Below are positions 49,752-59,831 of a stretch of DNA of 64,000 bases, one piece after another (the first letter of the stretch is position 1; every line of letters starts with the position of its first letter). A program made the position numbers and the translations under genes. The DNA lies in the NCBI RefSeq assembly GCF_008973715.1, contig NZ_WBOL01000007.1, positions 100,214 to 164,213 of the forward strand, given 5' to 3'. The notes beneath the pieces are model-generated. The model had not been told where the DNA came from and ran no database searches. It saw only the letters and a list, made by a program, of their open reading frames with translations. The DNA comes from Nitrincola schmidtii. Lineage in GTDB: Bacteria > Pseudomonadota > Gammaproteobacteria > Pseudomonadales > Balneatricaceae.

Positions 49752-49798
49752 ACACGTCTATCCAGATGGCAGTGCTGGATAGGCGTGTTTCAATTTTT
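49752..49798 (+). terminator. Intrinsic (partial) terminator between dctP and dctQ
   Basis: ACACGTCTATCCAG (49752-49765) pairs over all 14 positions (one G-U) with CTGGATAGGCGTGT (49775-49788), followed by TTCAATTTTT. It separates the binding-protein gene from the membrane genes. Confidence 0.85.
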
Positions 49799-49817
49799 CT
49801 GTCAGACATTTCATGTT

Positions 49818-50303
49818 ATGCCTAATCCAAAATCCCGTCCTGAAGCTTGGCTAGCGGCTTTAGCTTTATCCGCTATTTGTTTGATTAGCTTAGGTAATGT
49901 TGTCGTTAGATACACAACGAACGCTTCCTTTGCCTTTACGGAGGAATTTTCCGTATTTTTGCTGGTCGTGCTGACCTTTGCAGGCGCTGCCGTAGCAGCA
50001 CGTCGTCATGATCATACTCGCATCATCATGCTGGAAGAAAAACTGCCACACGCTCTAAAGCGCCCCTTGTACTTAATACAATGGCTGTTAAGCATGCTAT
50101 TGCTCGGCTTAATCGTTTGGTACGGTGGATTACTAACTTATGAAGAGTATCAGTGGGAATCTCTCTCTCCGGGCCTTGGTTATCCCACTTGGATGTACAT
50201 TATTTGGTTACCCATTTTATGTGTAGCTATGATGTTTCGTTTGACACAAAGCTTAATAGAGCGCTGGAAACTAAGCAAAGCACTTGAACGAGGTGATGCA
50301 TGA
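49818..50303 (+). CDS. dctQ: TRAP transporter small membrane subunit (DctQ family)
   Basis: 161 residues from the ATG at 49818. The frame is open back to a GTG at 49785, but that lies inside the terminator stem. Four membrane helices, with the conserved FTEEFSVFLLVVLTFAGAAVAARRHDHTRI segment of DctQ. Its stop overlaps the dctM ATG (ATGA). Confidence 0.88.
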   Translation: MPNPKSRPEAWLAALALSAICLISLGNVVVRYTTNASFAFTEEFSVFLLVVLTFAGAAVAARRHDHTRIIMLEEKLPHALKRPLYLIQWLLSMLLLGLIVWYGGLLTYEEYQWESLSPGLGYPTWMYIIWLPILCVAMMFRLTQSLIERWKLSKALERGDA

Positions 50304-51604
50304 GTCCCGATTTATGGATGCTGCTCGTATTTGGGCTTACGATGTTATTGGGTGTACCGGTTGCTTTTGCACTAGGGCTCGGTGGTGCTGCTGGCATACT
50401 CGCTGGATTATCACCGGATATGCTGGCAACACTGGGAACGAACACTTATAACAGTATTGCCAAATACCCTCTCATTGCGATTCCTCTATTTATCTTAACA
50501 GGCCTTATTTTTGAACGTGCAGGCGTTGCCGCAAGCCTTGTTCGATTTGCGCAATCACTCATTGGACCTCGCCATGGTGGGTTGGCGCTGGTTGCCGTAC
50601 TGGTCTGTTTAATCATGGGTGGCATGAGTGGATCAGGGCCTGCGGATGCAGCCGCCGTTGCCATGGTTATGCTGCCGAGCATGACGAAAGCGGGATACCC
50701 AAAGCCCTTCTCTGCTTCTTTAATCGCAGCCTCTGCATCAACAGCTATCTTAATTCCCCCTTCGATTGCGCTGATTCTGTACTCAGTGGTTATGCCTGGA
50801 GTTGATTTGCGTGCTTTGTTCGCTGCAGGTTTATTCCCGGGTATCCTGGCAGGTCTATCGTTATTGGTGCCGGCATGGTGGCTTTCACGCAAGTATGGCT
50901 GGGAAGGACCAAACAGCGGTGAGCGCCCGCCGATTAAAGAAAGCTTCATCAAAGCACTGCCTGCTTTGTTTGCGCCCGTATTGATTTTAGGTGGGTTACG
51001 TTCTGGACTCTTCACACCCACTGAAGCGGCAGTCGTGGCGGTAACCTATGGCCTGATCATCGGTATTTTTATCTATAAACAATTAAACTTAAATGGATTG
51101 TTAGATTTATTTATCGAAGCAGGCAAAATATCGGGGATCGTCATGATCATCATTTCTTTAGCCGGCATTTTTGCTTGGGCTGGGACGACACTGGGTACGT
51201 TTAGCTCATTAGCGAATGTCATGCTTTCTATATCCGATAACTCGTGGACCTTGCTGCTGTTAATCATGCTGTTGGTGTTACTGGCTGGAATGCTGTTAGA
51301 CGCCGTATCTATTTACCTGATTATCACCCCTATTCTGATTCCGTTAGTTAATCATTTTGGTTGGAATCCGGTTTGGTTCGGTATTCTTCTAGCCATGAAC
51401 ATAGCCATAGGTCAATTTACCCCTCCGGTTGCCGTCAACCTGATGGTCACCACTAAAGTTGCCAATATCAGGTTAGAGCAAACCTTCCTCTGGTCACTGT
51501 TGTTTATGGTGACGATGTTTTCCTCTTTACTACTGGTGATGTTAGTTCCCGGTATAGCCCTTTGGCTTCCTGATAAACTGGGCTTTGTTGTAGGCCCTTG
51601 GTAA
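50300..51604 (+). CDS. dctM: TRAP transporter large membrane subunit (DctM family)
   Basis: 434 residues, about twelve membrane helices. MSGSGPADAAAVAMVMLPSMTKAGYPKPFSASLIAASASTAILIPPSIALILYSVV and FTPPVAVNLMVTTKVAN are DctM hallmarks. It is the sodium-coupled channel component working with DctQ and DctP. Confidence 0.94.
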   Translation: MSPDLWMLLVFGLTMLLGVPVAFALGLGGAAGILAGLSPDMLATLGTNTYNSIAKYPLIAIPLFILTGLIFERAGVAASLVRFAQSLIGPRHGGLALVAVLVCLIMGGMSGSGPADAAAVAMVMLPSMTKAGYPKPFSASLIAASASTAILIPPSIALILYSVVMPGVDLRALFAAGLFPGILAGLSLLVPAWWLSRKYGWEGPNSGERPPIKESFIKALPALFAPVLILGGLRSGLFTPTEAAVVAVTYGLIIGIFIYKQLNLNGLLDLFIEAGKISGIVMIIISLAGIFAWAGTTLGTFSSLANVMLSISDNSWTLLLLIMLLVLLAGMLLDAVSIYLIITPILIPLVNHFGWNPVWFGILLAMNIAIGQFTPPVAVNLMVTTKVANIRLEQTFLWSLLFMVTMFSSLLLVMLVPGIALWLPDKLGFVVGPW

Positions 51605-51627
51605 TTATTTACATTGGAATTTAATTA

Positions 51628-52575
51628 ATGCAACAACCGAGTAGTTCAGAAATAGCTCAAGAAGCTACCGTTCAGGTCAATCCCAATGTTGAATTAAAGC
51701 TGGGCATTTTTTTGGTGGCAGCGGCAGCATTGGCATGGAGTTTTGGAGGTGCGCTTGGCAGAGTCGTTACCATTGAAGATAGCTGGACGGTGATCTTCTG
51801 GCGCTCTATTTGGGCCAGCATTTTTCTGTTTTGTTTTATGTTGTACCGCAACAAGCTCAAAGGAACCTATATGATGTTCCGCTACATGGGGCTGCCTGGA
51901 CTTGCCGTAGCCCTCTGTTTCGCAACGGCTTCAACTTCTTTTATTGTCGCGTTGAAGTACACGACGGTGGCTAACATTTTATTAATTCAAGCCGGTGTTC
52001 CATTAATCGCAGCGTTAATGGCATGGATCGTTTTTAGGGAAAAAGTGAGTTTACCCACCTGGATTGCCATCGCCGTCGTGATCTTGGGTGTCGGAGTGAT
52101 GGTTTCAGAATCCTTTACCGGTCAGGTTTCACCCATTGGTGACTCTCTGGCCCTGCTGATAGCCTTTTGCTTTGCAACAGCAACGGTCATCACTCGTCGC
52201 TATGCTCATGTCAGAATGGCTCCAGCAGTCTGTACTGGCACCTTAATTGCTGCCGTTGTTTCAGCAACGATGGCTTCTTCCCTAGCAACCAGTGCTTTCG
52301 ATAGTGGCATTTTGTTTGTTTTCGGGGCAATGAATCTTGGTTTGGGTTTAGCTTTATTTGTCACAGGAGCCAGATTGGTACCATCACCCATTGCAGCGCT
52401 TATTGGTACTGCCGAACCGATGCTTGGTCCCCTTTGGGTATGGCTTTTTCTAAATGAAATACCCTCCTCGTTAACATTAGTGGGTGGTGGCATCATTTTA
52501 GCCGCGCTACTAGCTCATCTGGGCTGGCAAATGATGCACCATCGCCGAGTCATGGTAGGGCCCACACCTAATTAA
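51628..52575 (+). CDS. EamA/DMT-superfamily transporter
   Basis: 315 residues with ten membrane helices in two EamA repeats (AAALAWSFGGALGRVVTIEDSWTVIFWRSIWAS; LIAFCFATATVITRRYA). It starts 23 nt after dctM on the same strand, so it is likely in the TRAP operon and may export a related compound. Substrate unknown. It is not closely similar to the EamA protein at 43502. Confidence 0.87.
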   Translation: MQQPSSSEIAQEATVQVNPNVELKLGIFLVAAAALAWSFGGALGRVVTIEDSWTVIFWRSIWASIFLFCFMLYRNKLKGTYMMFRYMGLPGLAVALCFATASTSFIVALKYTTVANILLIQAGVPLIAALMAWIVFREKVSLPTWIAIAVVILGVGVMVSESFTGQVSPIGDSLALLIAFCFATATVITRRYAHVRMAPAVCTGTLIAAVVSATMASSLATSAFDSGILFVFGAMNLGLGLALFVTGARLVPSPIAALIGTAEPMLGPLWVWLFLNEIPSSLTLVGGGIILAALLAHLGWQMMHHRRVMVGPTPN

Positions 52576-52669
52576 CCTATTAAAAGAGTAAACTTTTCGT
52601 GTTAAAGTAATCTATAATTTCTTACAAGCTGTTTAAAACCTTAAAACGCATCAATCAAAGGACGATTCA

Positions 52670-54763
52670 TTGCACTTTCTTAAGCGTTTCAACAAACACC
52701 TTTGCTTAGTTATATTGGGGCTAACTTTATTTAGTTCTCATGCATCAGCATTGCAAGAAGTTAAGTTACAACTTAAATGGACTCATGCGTTTCAATTTGC
52801 TGGTTACTATGCAGCCGTTCATCAAGGCTACTATCAAGATGTCGGATTGGATGTCCAGATCATTGAAGGTAACCCTGCTATATCAGTAATAGATGAAGTT
52901 AGATCAGGTCGTGCGAACTTTGGTGTCAGCACAAGTAGTCTTCTTTTAACACAACCTATCGAAGATGTTGTGTTGCTAGCAAATATTTTTCAGCATTCAC
53001 CCTTGGTATTTGTAACCCTAGATAAAGGCCCTTTTCATACTATTCATGACTTCGACGAGTCGACGATCATGTTGGAAGACGGATCGGATGAACTGATTGC
53101 TTATCTTGTTAAAGAAGGTCTTTCACTTGAAAATATCACCCTAGTACCGCACAGCTTTAGCATTGATGACCTGATACAAGGGGAAGTTGATGCCATGTCC
53201 AGTTACCTGACTTTCGAAATATATAAATTTAACCAAGCCGATGTTGATATCAAAATATTCACACCTCGCTCTGTTGGTATCGACTTTTATGGTGATAATT
53301 TATTCACCACCAGAAATATGATTGAAAGTAATCCAGTCGTTGTGGAAGCGTTCTTAGAAGCAAGCCTAAAAGGCTGGACTTATGCACTAAACAACCTAGA
53401 TGAAACAATTGAGTTGATACTTGCTAATTATGCAACATCAATAGATCCTGACTTCCTGAAATACGAAGCAGAAAGCATGCTGCAATTAATACGTCCTGAG
53501 TTTGTCGAAATCGGCTATGTGAACCCAGGTCGCTGGAAACACATTGCAGAAATCTACCAAGAGCTAGGCTTTTTAAATGCACCTCCCAATTGGAATAAGT
53601 TTTTCTTCGCACCCCCTCAAGACAATTACACTAAGTGGATTACACTGATCATGCTCGTTTCAGTCGTAACCTTCTTGATTGCTGGGATAGCAACCTATAT
53701 CTTCACAGTTAACAAACAACTTCGTAAATTGTTAATTCAAAAACAAAAAGATCATTCACTAAAAGAAAAACACAATCGCATATTAGCCATGATTGCCAAT
53801 GATCAACCACTGCAATCCATTCTGACAGAGATAAACTTTAGCATTGAAGCTTACAGACCGGGATGTTTATGTAGCATTATGTTAAAGCCAGATAACGAAA
53901 ACTTTTTAACGCCCATCGCATCACCTAGCTTAAATGCAGAGTATATTGAAATCATTAAACAAGTTCCTATTGTGGTTGGAGCGGGCTCCTGCGGAACGGC
54001 TGCTGCAACTCGTCAGCGGGTTGTCATAGCGGATATACAATCTCACCCTTACTGGCGAAGTTTTAAAGAAGCTTTGGTTAAAGCCGATCTGAAATCCTGC
54101 TGGTCACAGCCAGTAATGGATCATTCTGGCCAAGTTTTAGCGACTTTTGCAATCTACACCAGAGAAATTTCAGAACCAACCAGTGCTGATATTCGCGTTA
54201 TTGAAGAGGTCGCTCATCTCGCCGCCATTGCCATAGATCGCTCTAGAATGATTGAATTACTGAAAAATAGTGAACAGCATCACCGATATTTAGCGCATCA
54301 TGACCCACTCACTGGATTAGCGAATCGATCTTTGTTCTCTGACAGAGTTGTGCAAGCAATTAGACTTGCAAAGCGAGAAGAAAACCATCTTGCAATTATA
54401 TTGATAGACCTAAATGATTTTAAATTGATCAATGACCAACATGGGCATATTGTTGGAGATAAACTACTCAGTGCTATCGCGAAACGTCTAAAGACTAGCG
54501 TTCGCATCTCCGATACTCTCAGTCGATATGGCGGTGATGAGTTTGTGATACTACTACAAGGATTAATGGATACAAACGAGGCCTCCATCGTTGAGAAAAA
54601 GATATTTAGCTTGATGAGCAAACCTTTCAACATTGATGGACTCGAAATAATGTCTGGATGCAGTATTGGCATAGCCTATTACCCAGAGGATGGACCAGAT
54701 GAGACATCGTTGACACATGCTGCAGATCTTCGTATGTATACCAATAAGCGCCAGCTAAAATAA
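52670..54763 (+). CDS. NMT1/THI5-like periplasmic sensor - GAF - GGDEF diguanylate cyclase
   Basis: 697 residues with a TTG start preceded by AAAGGAC. After a signal peptide (to SHASA), residues ~27-320 form an NMT1/THI5 solute-binding domain (LQLKWTHAFQFAGYYAAVHQGYYQDVGLDVQII), as in thiamine-precursor-binding proteins. A membrane helix (~323-347) leads to a GAF domain (~375-525; ILTEINFSIEAYRPGCLCSIM, AGSCGTAAATRQRVVIADIQSHPYW) and a GGDEF domain (HDPLTGLANRSLF, SRYGGDEFVILLQG) with an intact active site. It should make cyclic-di-GMP in response to a periplasmic ligand. Monocistronic. Confidence 0.9.
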   Translation: MHFLKRFNKHLCLVILGLTLFSSHASALQEVKLQLKWTHAFQFAGYYAAVHQGYYQDVGLDVQIIEGNPAISVIDEVRSGRANFGVSTSSLLLTQPIEDVVLLANIFQHSPLVFVTLDKGPFHTIHDFDESTIMLEDGSDELIAYLVKEGLSLENITLVPHSFSIDDLIQGEVDAMSSYLTFEIYKFNQADVDIKIFTPRSVGIDFYGDNLFTTRNMIESNPVVVEAFLEASLKGWTYALNNLDETIELILANYATSIDPDFLKYEAESMLQLIRPEFVEIGYVNPGRWKHIAEIYQELGFLNAPPNWNKFFFAPPQDNYTKWITLIMLVSVVTFLIAGIATYIFTVNKQLRKLLIQKQKDHSLKEKHNRILAMIANDQPLQSILTEINFSIEAYRPGCLCSIMLKPDNENFLTPIASPSLNAEYIEIIKQVPIVVGAGSCGTAAATRQRVVIADIQSHPYWRSFKEALVKADLKSCWSQPVMDHSGQVLATFAIYTREISEPTSADIRVIEEVAHLAAIAIDRSRMIELLKNSEQHHRYLAHHDPLTGLANRSLFSDRVVQAIRLAKREENHLAIILIDLNDFKLINDQHGHIVGDKLLSAIAKRLKTSVRISDTLSRYGGDEFVILLQGLMDTNEASIVEKKIFSLMSKPFNIDGLEIMSGCSIGIAYYPEDGPDETSLTHAADLRMYTNKRQLK

Positions 54764-54823
54764 TTAAACACTCGTTAAATAACTAGAGTTTAAGAACAGT
54801 AACTGGCGTTTTAACTCGAATAG

Positions 54824-56947
54824 CTATACCTTAAATTTGCGTAACTGAGACTCCAAAGAGTCTGTGATTTGACTCATCTGTTCACTAACTTCGCGAACAT
54901 CACCGGCCAATCCTGCTAAACGAGCGCTCGCGTCTTCTACAACCGTAATATTACGATTGATCTCTTCACTGACTTTATCCTGCTCTTCTGCTGCTGTGGC
55001 AACTTGCGTAACATGATTAGTAATTTGCTCAATATTATGGGCAGCAGATGCCATTTGATCATAGGCCATATTCGCTTCATGGACTGTCTGCGCCACACGC
55101 CGAGTACTCGCTTCCATCTCTTTAACCGTCGCAGCAACATCTTTCTGCAGAGTCTCAATTAAAGCATTGATCTGTTCGGTAGAATCTTGTGTTCTTCGAG
55201 CAAGATTTCTGACTTCATCAGCGACCACTGCAAAGCCTCTTCCTTGATCACCCGCTCTTGCCGCTTCAATAGCTGCATTTAATGCCAATAAATTAGTTTG
55301 TTCAGCAATACCTTGGATTACCTCAATGATACCGTAAATATTTTGACTACTGGCGGCAACGCTAGCGACACGATCACTGGCAATACTGATTTCCTCAGAA
55401 ACAGTTTTTACCTCATCAACTGTTTTCTTAAAGGCTTCTCTAGCATCACTTAACGTATGGTTTGATTCTTCCGCTTGTTGAGCTGTTCTAGCGGCAAGAT
55501 CAGCCACTTCATTTGCAGTAGCTGACATTTCAGTCATCGCAGACGCAACACTTTGCATCTCTTCTTGTTGAGATTGTGTTGCCTTAGCCGTTTGATCAGA
55601 GGCATGCACTAAAGACTGGCTTTGATCTCTTAACTGCATAGCAGAAGTGTTTAAGTCAGCAATCATTACCCTTAACTTCGCTGTGAATGCATTAAAACCA
55701 TCAGCAATACCGATGAGTTCTGCATGATTTGTAATGGTTAATTGACGAGTTAAATCCCCTTCTGCACCTGATAAGTCTTCAACCATTTTTCGCATAGACA
55801 CCATAGGTTGAGTGGTGAAGCGAAGCCATAGCGCTAATACAACTAATGCGAATGCGAGTAACGCACCACCCAAGACAACCATCGTTAATGCAGTCCGTTG
55901 GAATCCTGATAATAGGTTAGACTCTAGCTCTCGAACGGTCGCATAAGCAACTTCAGATGGAACATTAATTAACACGACCCAAGGTTGAGCAAAAGCTTCA
56001 AAATGAACTTCAGCTTTCACTAACGTAGAGCCATTAGTCTGTAATACTTGATCCTGCACTCTTTCTTTCAACTCATAGAGTTCTGGATCAATTGTTTGAA
56101 CTCTTCGACTTAATTCATTTGGATATACACTGCTAGCTACCAAGGCACCGCTAGGGCTAAACAAATGAATATCAGACTGACCATTAAACAGAACTTGCTG
56201 ATGGTGCATGACGCGCTCTTGTATCGAAGGCAGGTTGATATCTGCTCCAACCACACCGCGAAACTCACCATCTAAAACGATAGGAAAAACCAAAGAGGTC
56301 ATTAGTTCTTCATATCCTTCTTGTATTTCGTAGAGGTATGGATCCATTAAACAAGGAAGTAGTGAATCTTTTGAGCATAGATACCATTCCGATTCACGCA
56401 TGCCTAAATCGTTAATGGTGTCATCATACTTAAATGAACTATCACTAATGGGATAAAACACTAAGCCACTATCTTCACGCACCCAATAAAGCTCTAGAAC
56501 ACCCGTATCCGAAGAGTGGTCTAAATGCGGTCCAATATTAAACGCATCTTGCCAATCATAACCGTCAGGTTCGAAGTGAGCGTAAGCTGATCCAAGAGCA
56601 GGATTAGCCGCCAAGGTATCACGAAGCATCTGTTTTATAGTTGCGCGTTGAAATGGTGGAGCGGTTGAACTACCACCACTTGCCGTCGCTGTGATGATCG
56701 TTCCGAAGGTTTTGGGGACATCAAAACTGCGATTTATAAAAATAGAAACCTCAGATGCAACTGCTTGAGCTGATTCATTTAAATTAGCAATTAATTGCTC
56801 TTCAAAAGCGTCTGCAGCCATCTCTACGGTAGCTTGCCCATTTTTTTGCATAGTGGTCCAGCCAACAAGAATGACGGCAGCCAAGGTTAAGGTTAATCCT
56901 AAACCCGCACCGGAAATCAATTTAAATCTAAGCGATAAATGCTTCAT
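54824..56947 (-). CDS. Methyl-accepting chemotaxis protein (dCache-type sensor)
   Basis: 707 residues from the ATG at 56947 (frame open to 56989). Membrane helices near 10-32 and 350-375 flank a ~310-residue periplasmic domain resembling dCache ([56 protein letters not shown]). A HAMP and the signalling domain follow ([50 protein letters not shown]). dCache receptors often bind amino acids or polyamines; the ligand here is unknown. Confidence 0.92.
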   Translation of the reverse strand: MKHLSLRFKLISGAGLGLTLTLAAVILVGWTTMQKNGQATVEMAADAFEEQLIANLNESAQAVASEVSIFINRSFDVPKTFGTIITATASGGSSTAPPFQRATIKQMLRDTLAANPALGSAYAHFEPDGYDWQDAFNIGPHLDHSSDTGVLELYWVREDSGLVFYPISDSSFKYDDTINDLGMRESEWYLCSKDSLLPCLMDPYLYEIQEGYEELMTSLVFPIVLDGEFRGVVGADINLPSIQERVMHHQQVLFNGQSDIHLFSPSGALVASSVYPNELSRRVQTIDPELYELKERVQDQVLQTNGSTLVKAEVHFEAFAQPWVVLINVPSEVAYATVRELESNLLSGFQRTALTMVVLGGALLAFALVVLALWLRFTTQPMVSMRKMVEDLSGAEGDLTRQLTITNHAELIGIADGFNAFTAKLRVMIADLNTSAMQLRDQSQSLVHASDQTAKATQSQQEEMQSVASAMTEMSATANEVADLAARTAQQAEESNHTLSDAREAFKKTVDEVKTVSEEISIASDRVASVAASSQNIYGIIEVIQGIAEQTNLLALNAAIEAARAGDQGRGFAVVADEVRNLARRTQDSTEQINALIETLQKDVAATVKEMEASTRRVAQTVHEANMAYDQMASAAHNIEQITNHVTQVATAAEEQDKVSEEINRNITVVEDASARLAGLAGDVREVSEQMSQITDSLESQLRKFKV

Positions 56948-57052
56948 ATTGGTAACCACATCATTAAATTTATGGCATAAACATAACACATTCTTTTGAT
57001 GGTGTTATGTATTAAACAGTAAAAAGGTACAACTTTTGTAGTATATTCAACT

Positions 57053-57979
57053 TTATGAAAGTAATGCAGAAACCATTTGATTTGCAGGCAAACTCAACCC
57101 ATACGTTTTAGCTCGCATTAGCATTGAGCCACAAATAGCATCTAACTCTATTGGTTTACCTTTTTCATGATCAACAAGCATTGAGGTTTTAATCGCATCA
57201 AAACTTTTCAGTAAGCTAAGCATTTCTTCAATATCGTTTTGTGTCAGATGAACACCTTCTTGATTAGCTACCAACACTACCTCTTGCATTAACTGCCTAA
57301 CACAGGGTTCATAATGCTCACTTTCCACCAACGCTCTTGTAGTCAAACCTGTTATGGCTGACAAGGGATTCACACCATTGTTGATCAACAACTTGCGCCA
57401 CAACTCTAGTTCAATATTGTCAGAGATTCGAGTCGGTATGTTGGCAGCTAAAAAATGCTCTTGAACCCGCATCAACTGATCAGATTTATGTTGATTCTCT
57501 TGTTGATTTGGCCAAGCCCCCATGACAACTTGAGCGGGCCCATCAGCAGAAACGATGCCTGGCTGAATAATATGACCACCGATGCGAACCGCCAAACCAC
57601 CGAAGGTGCGCTCTTTACCAATTACTTTCGCTATTAAAGGTTCGTTATCCACCCCATTTTGCAGAGATAAAATGGGAGTGCTTCCCCTTTTCAACCACTC
57701 CCTCATACGGGTCAACCAACTTGCTGTATCGAATGCTTTAAAACAAATGATAATTAAATCAAAGTCTTCTACTTTGAAAGCGGTTAATAAACGCTGTTCA
57801 TCAACCGCATTGACCATCTGATTGAATTGAATTTCTGAATGTTGAACTTGTAAGCCATTTTGTTGCAATGCATTTAAATGATCACCACGCGCAACAAAAA
57901 CGACTTTATGACCAGATGACTGCAAACGGGCACCGTAATAACAACCAATGCCACCTGCTCCAACGATTAGAATTCGCAT
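57053..57979 (-). CDS. panE: 2-dehydropantoate 2-reductase
   Basis: 308 residues from the ATG at 57979 (a GTG directly before it is in frame). The NADP-binding motif MRILIVGAGGIGCYYGARLQSSGHKVVFVARG, the catalytic-Lys segment WRKLLINNGVNPLSAITGLTTRALVE and EKGKPIELDAICGSML are those of PanE, which makes pantoate for coenzyme A synthesis. It is the third gene behind ybaK and yaiI, 9 nt from the latter. Confidence 0.9.
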   Translation of the reverse strand: MRILIVGAGGIGCYYGARLQSSGHKVVFVARGDHLNALQQNGLQVQHSEIQFNQMVNAVDEQRLLTAFKVEDFDLIIICFKAFDTASWLTRMREWLKRGSTPILSLQNGVDNEPLIAKVIGKERTFGGLAVRIGGHIIQPGIVSADGPAQVVMGAWPNQQENQHKSDQLMRVQEHFLAANIPTRISDNIELELWRKLLINNGVNPLSAITGLTTRALVESEHYEPCVRQLMQEVVLVANQEGVHLTQNDIEEMLSLLKSFDAIKTSMLVDHEKGKPIELDAICGSMLMRAKTYGLSLPANQMVSALLS

Positions 57980-57988
57980 CACTCTTTT

Positions 57989-58450
57989 TTACCTCTGTCG
58001 TTTACGCTGATACCGACTGATACACTTGTCTAATTCAGCAGCAAAGGCCTGACGATCACGGACATGCAAAGGCGCAGGCCCACCCGTATGCTCGCCACTA
58101 CTTCTTAAGGTCTCTAAAAAATCACGCATATTTAAACGAGAACCAATCGAGTCTTTGGTGAACATCTCTCCTCGTGGACTCAATGCCTGTCCTTCTTTTG
58201 CAATGACTTCTGCTGCCAAAGGAATATCACTGGTAATGACCAAATCACCTGCTTCACATTGACGTACGATCTCGTTATCCGCCACATCAAAACCTGAAGA
58301 GACGCGCACACTACTAATCCAGTCTGATGGAGGCACTCTCACCGATTGATTAGCGACCAGAATTAATGGAATTTCCGCACGATTGGCGGCCTTGAACAGG
58401 ATCTCTTTAATGACGACTGGACAGGCATCTGCATCAACCCAGATTTTCAT
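57989..58450 (-). CDS. YaiI/YqxD family protein (DUF188)
   Basis: 153 residues. [35 protein letters not shown] and [30 protein letters not shown] are the conserved blocks of this PIN-like-fold family, whose role is not established. It starts 2 nt after the ybaK stop, so it is probably translated from the same transcript. Confidence 0.92.
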   Translation of the reverse strand: MKIWVDADACPVVIKEILFKAANRAEIPLILVANQSVRVPPSDWISSVRVSSGFDVADNEIVRQCEAGDLVITSDIPLAAEVIAKEGQALSPRGEMFTKDSIGSRLNMRDFLETLRSSGEHTGGPAPLHVRDRQAFAAELDKCISRYQRKRQR

Positions 58451-58452
58451 AT

Positions 58453-58926
58453 TTATTCCTTACCCGTAATATGAGCAAAACAAGCATGAGTCAATGCATG
58501 TAACACATCTGGTGCAAGGGAAATCTCTAAACCACGACGCCCTGCACTGACATACATCTCTTTCAGATCTTTTGCAGATAGATCAATCACCGTAGGTAAT
58601 CGTTTTTTCTGACCTAATGGACTGACACCACCAAGAACATAACCGGTGCTTTTTTGAACCCACAGTGGATCAGCCATTTCGGCTTTCTTACCGTTAAGTG
58701 CTTTAGCAACCTGCTTCATATTTAAACGTTCACTCACAGGAAGCACAGCGACTGCTAATTGTTTTGTATCTAAAGACACAACCAAGGTTTTAAAGACTTG
58801 CTGAACATCTAAGCCCAACTTCTCTGCCGCCTCTAGACCATAAGAAGGCGCATCATGATCATGTTCATAGCGATGAATTTGATGGGACACGCTGTGTTTG
58901 CGTAACAGATTGATAGCGGGAGTCAT
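58453..58926 (-). CDS. ybaK: Cys-tRNA(Pro)/Cys-tRNA(Cys) deacylase, YbaK/EbsC family
   Basis: 157 residues. [39 protein letters not shown] and the Lys/Gly-rich [15 protein letters not shown] are typical of YbaK, a trans-editing enzyme that removes Cys wrongly charged on tRNA-Pro. First gene of the ybaK-yaiI-panE group, divergent from tRNA-Val. Confidence 0.92.
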   Translation of the reverse strand: MTPAINLLRKHSVSHQIHRYEHDHDAPSYGLEAAEKLGLDVQQVFKTLVVSLDTKQLAVAVLPVSERLNMKQVAKALNGKKAEMADPLWVQKSTGYVLGGVSPLGQKKRLPTVIDLSAKDLKEMYVSAGRRGLEISLAPDVLHALTHACFAHITGKE

Positions 58927-59039
58927 CGAAAGACATACTCTTTATAGTTGAAAGTACTTTAATAAGAGTAAGTTAAACCTAAACCAACCCACTTTTACAA
59001 CAAAAACACCTTCATTTGTAAAAAAGTCTTTAGAAACAG

Positions 59040-59067
59040 TTGCACAGATGCACAAAGCCTATATAAT
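59040..59067 (+). promoter_or_regulatory. Promoter of tRNA-Val
   Basis: TTGCAC at 59040-59045 and a perfect TATAAT at 59062-59067 with 16-bp spacing, 15 bp before the tRNA; a GCGCC-rich stretch follows, as at stringently controlled stable-RNA promoters. Confidence 0.8.
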
Positions 59068-59081
59068 ACGCGCCACATAAT

Positions 59082-59158
59082 AGAACTATAGCTCAGTTGG
59101 TTAGAGCACCACCTTGACATGGTGGGGGTCGGCGGTTCGAGTCCGCCTAGTTCTACCA
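59082..59158 (+). tRNA. tRNA-Val (anticodon GAC)
   Basis: 77 nt including encoded CCA. The acceptor arms AGAACTA and TAGTTCT pair; the D arm is GCTCAGTTGGTTAGAGC; the anticodon arm is CCACC-TTGACAT-GGTGG with GAC in the loop; the T arm is GGCGG-TTCGAGT-CCGCC. A strong promoter precedes and an intrinsic terminator follows. This gene marks the boundary between ordinary chromosome and the accessory end of the window. Confidence 0.95.
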
Positions 59159-59175
59159 AGAATACCTTTAAAAAT

Positions 59176-59209
59176 AGCCACTTAGACAGTACGTCGAGTG
59201 GCTTTTTTT
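59176..59209 (+). terminator. Intrinsic terminator of tRNA-Val
   Basis: AGCCACT (59176-59182) pairs with AGTGGCT (59197-59203), followed by T to 59209. Confidence 0.8.
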
Positions 59210-59485
59210 ATGCTCACTGCTCAATTCTGCGGTTTGGTGGCCAAAATGTGGCTCTTTTCTTAACCGAATTTCTACAATGATTGCTGATCTAAATTTTGGT
59301 GGCCATTTTAGAGCCACACGCTGCCCCTTACATCTGACCATTATTCATGATTTGGATTCGCCTCGGCCCTCTTTTGTGACCATCCCATGGTGATCAAACT
59401 ATAAATTTCACAATAAAAATAGTAACACAGTTTTTCTAGATCTATTTCAAGCTGTGTCCTACTGTTTTGTAATCCCGAACGAGCT
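59210..59485. other. Non-coding stretch after tRNA-Val with short TTTGGTGGCCA repeats
   Basis: No convincing gene. TTTGGTGGCCA occurs at 59233-59243 and 59295-59305, each followed by an AT-rich spacer and another GTGGC or GCCAC. Such arrays near a tRNA 3' end can be arm sites of a tyrosine integrase, but no integrase gene and no second copy of the tRNA 3' end are visible in the window. Confidence 0.35.
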
Positions 59486-59710
59486 TTAATCACAATCCTC
59501 AACAGCATCGTCGGGAAGTTCCTTCCAGACAGTCAGAAAATGAGCAGATGGCGATCCATTTCGGACAAGAACGTATCCCGATCGAAGTTCCTTTTGCCCC
59601 CAAGTTGTTTGCCATTCTGCTGAAAACGACCACAGCTCACTATCATCGGAAAGTTCCTTGAGGAACTCCCTCCAAGCGTTGTTGAGATGTCCGAATGGCT
59701 GCTCAGGCAC
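59486..59710 (-). CDS. Small hypothetical protein
   Basis: 74 residues from the GTG at 59710. PFGHLNNAWREFLKELSDDSELWSFSAEW and RSGYVLVRNGSPSAHFLTVWKEL look like a genuine folded small protein of a type I have seen annotated as hypothetical in bacterial accessory DNA; no function known to me. The start overlaps the end of the preceding small ORF by 8 bp, suggesting translational coupling. Confidence 0.65.
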   Translation of the reverse strand: MPEQPFGHLNNAWREFLKELSDDSELWSFSAEWQTTWGQKELRSGYVLVRNGSPSAHFLTVWKELPDDAVEDCD

Positions 59711-59831
59711 TGCACTTTAAACGGTCAGTAACGACCTCGCAGCTCTCAATCTCGTCAACGGTCAGTTGTTTCAATAAGTACTGCGACTTTACGGTGAACT
59801 CTCTATCAGATTCAATCTCGGTACCGTCCAT
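59703..59831 (-). CDS. Small hypothetical protein, possibly longer with an N-terminal membrane helix
   Basis: The ATG at 59831 has a near-perfect Shine-Dalgarno (AAGGAGG, 5 nt upstream) and gives 42 residues, beginning MDGTEIESDREF and ending VTDRLKCSA. The frame is open upstream to 59945 and that part encodes a convincing membrane segment (FFEFVLATILIAVIWPIVVY, then MKVKEVL), but it contains no ATG before the MKVK methionine and no well-placed GTG/TTG. Either a rare ATT start is used or the upstream part is a decayed remnant. It overlaps the next small gene by 8 bp. Confidence 0.5.
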   Translation of the reverse strand: MDGTEIESDREFTVKSQYLLKQLTVDEIESCEVVTDRLKCSA

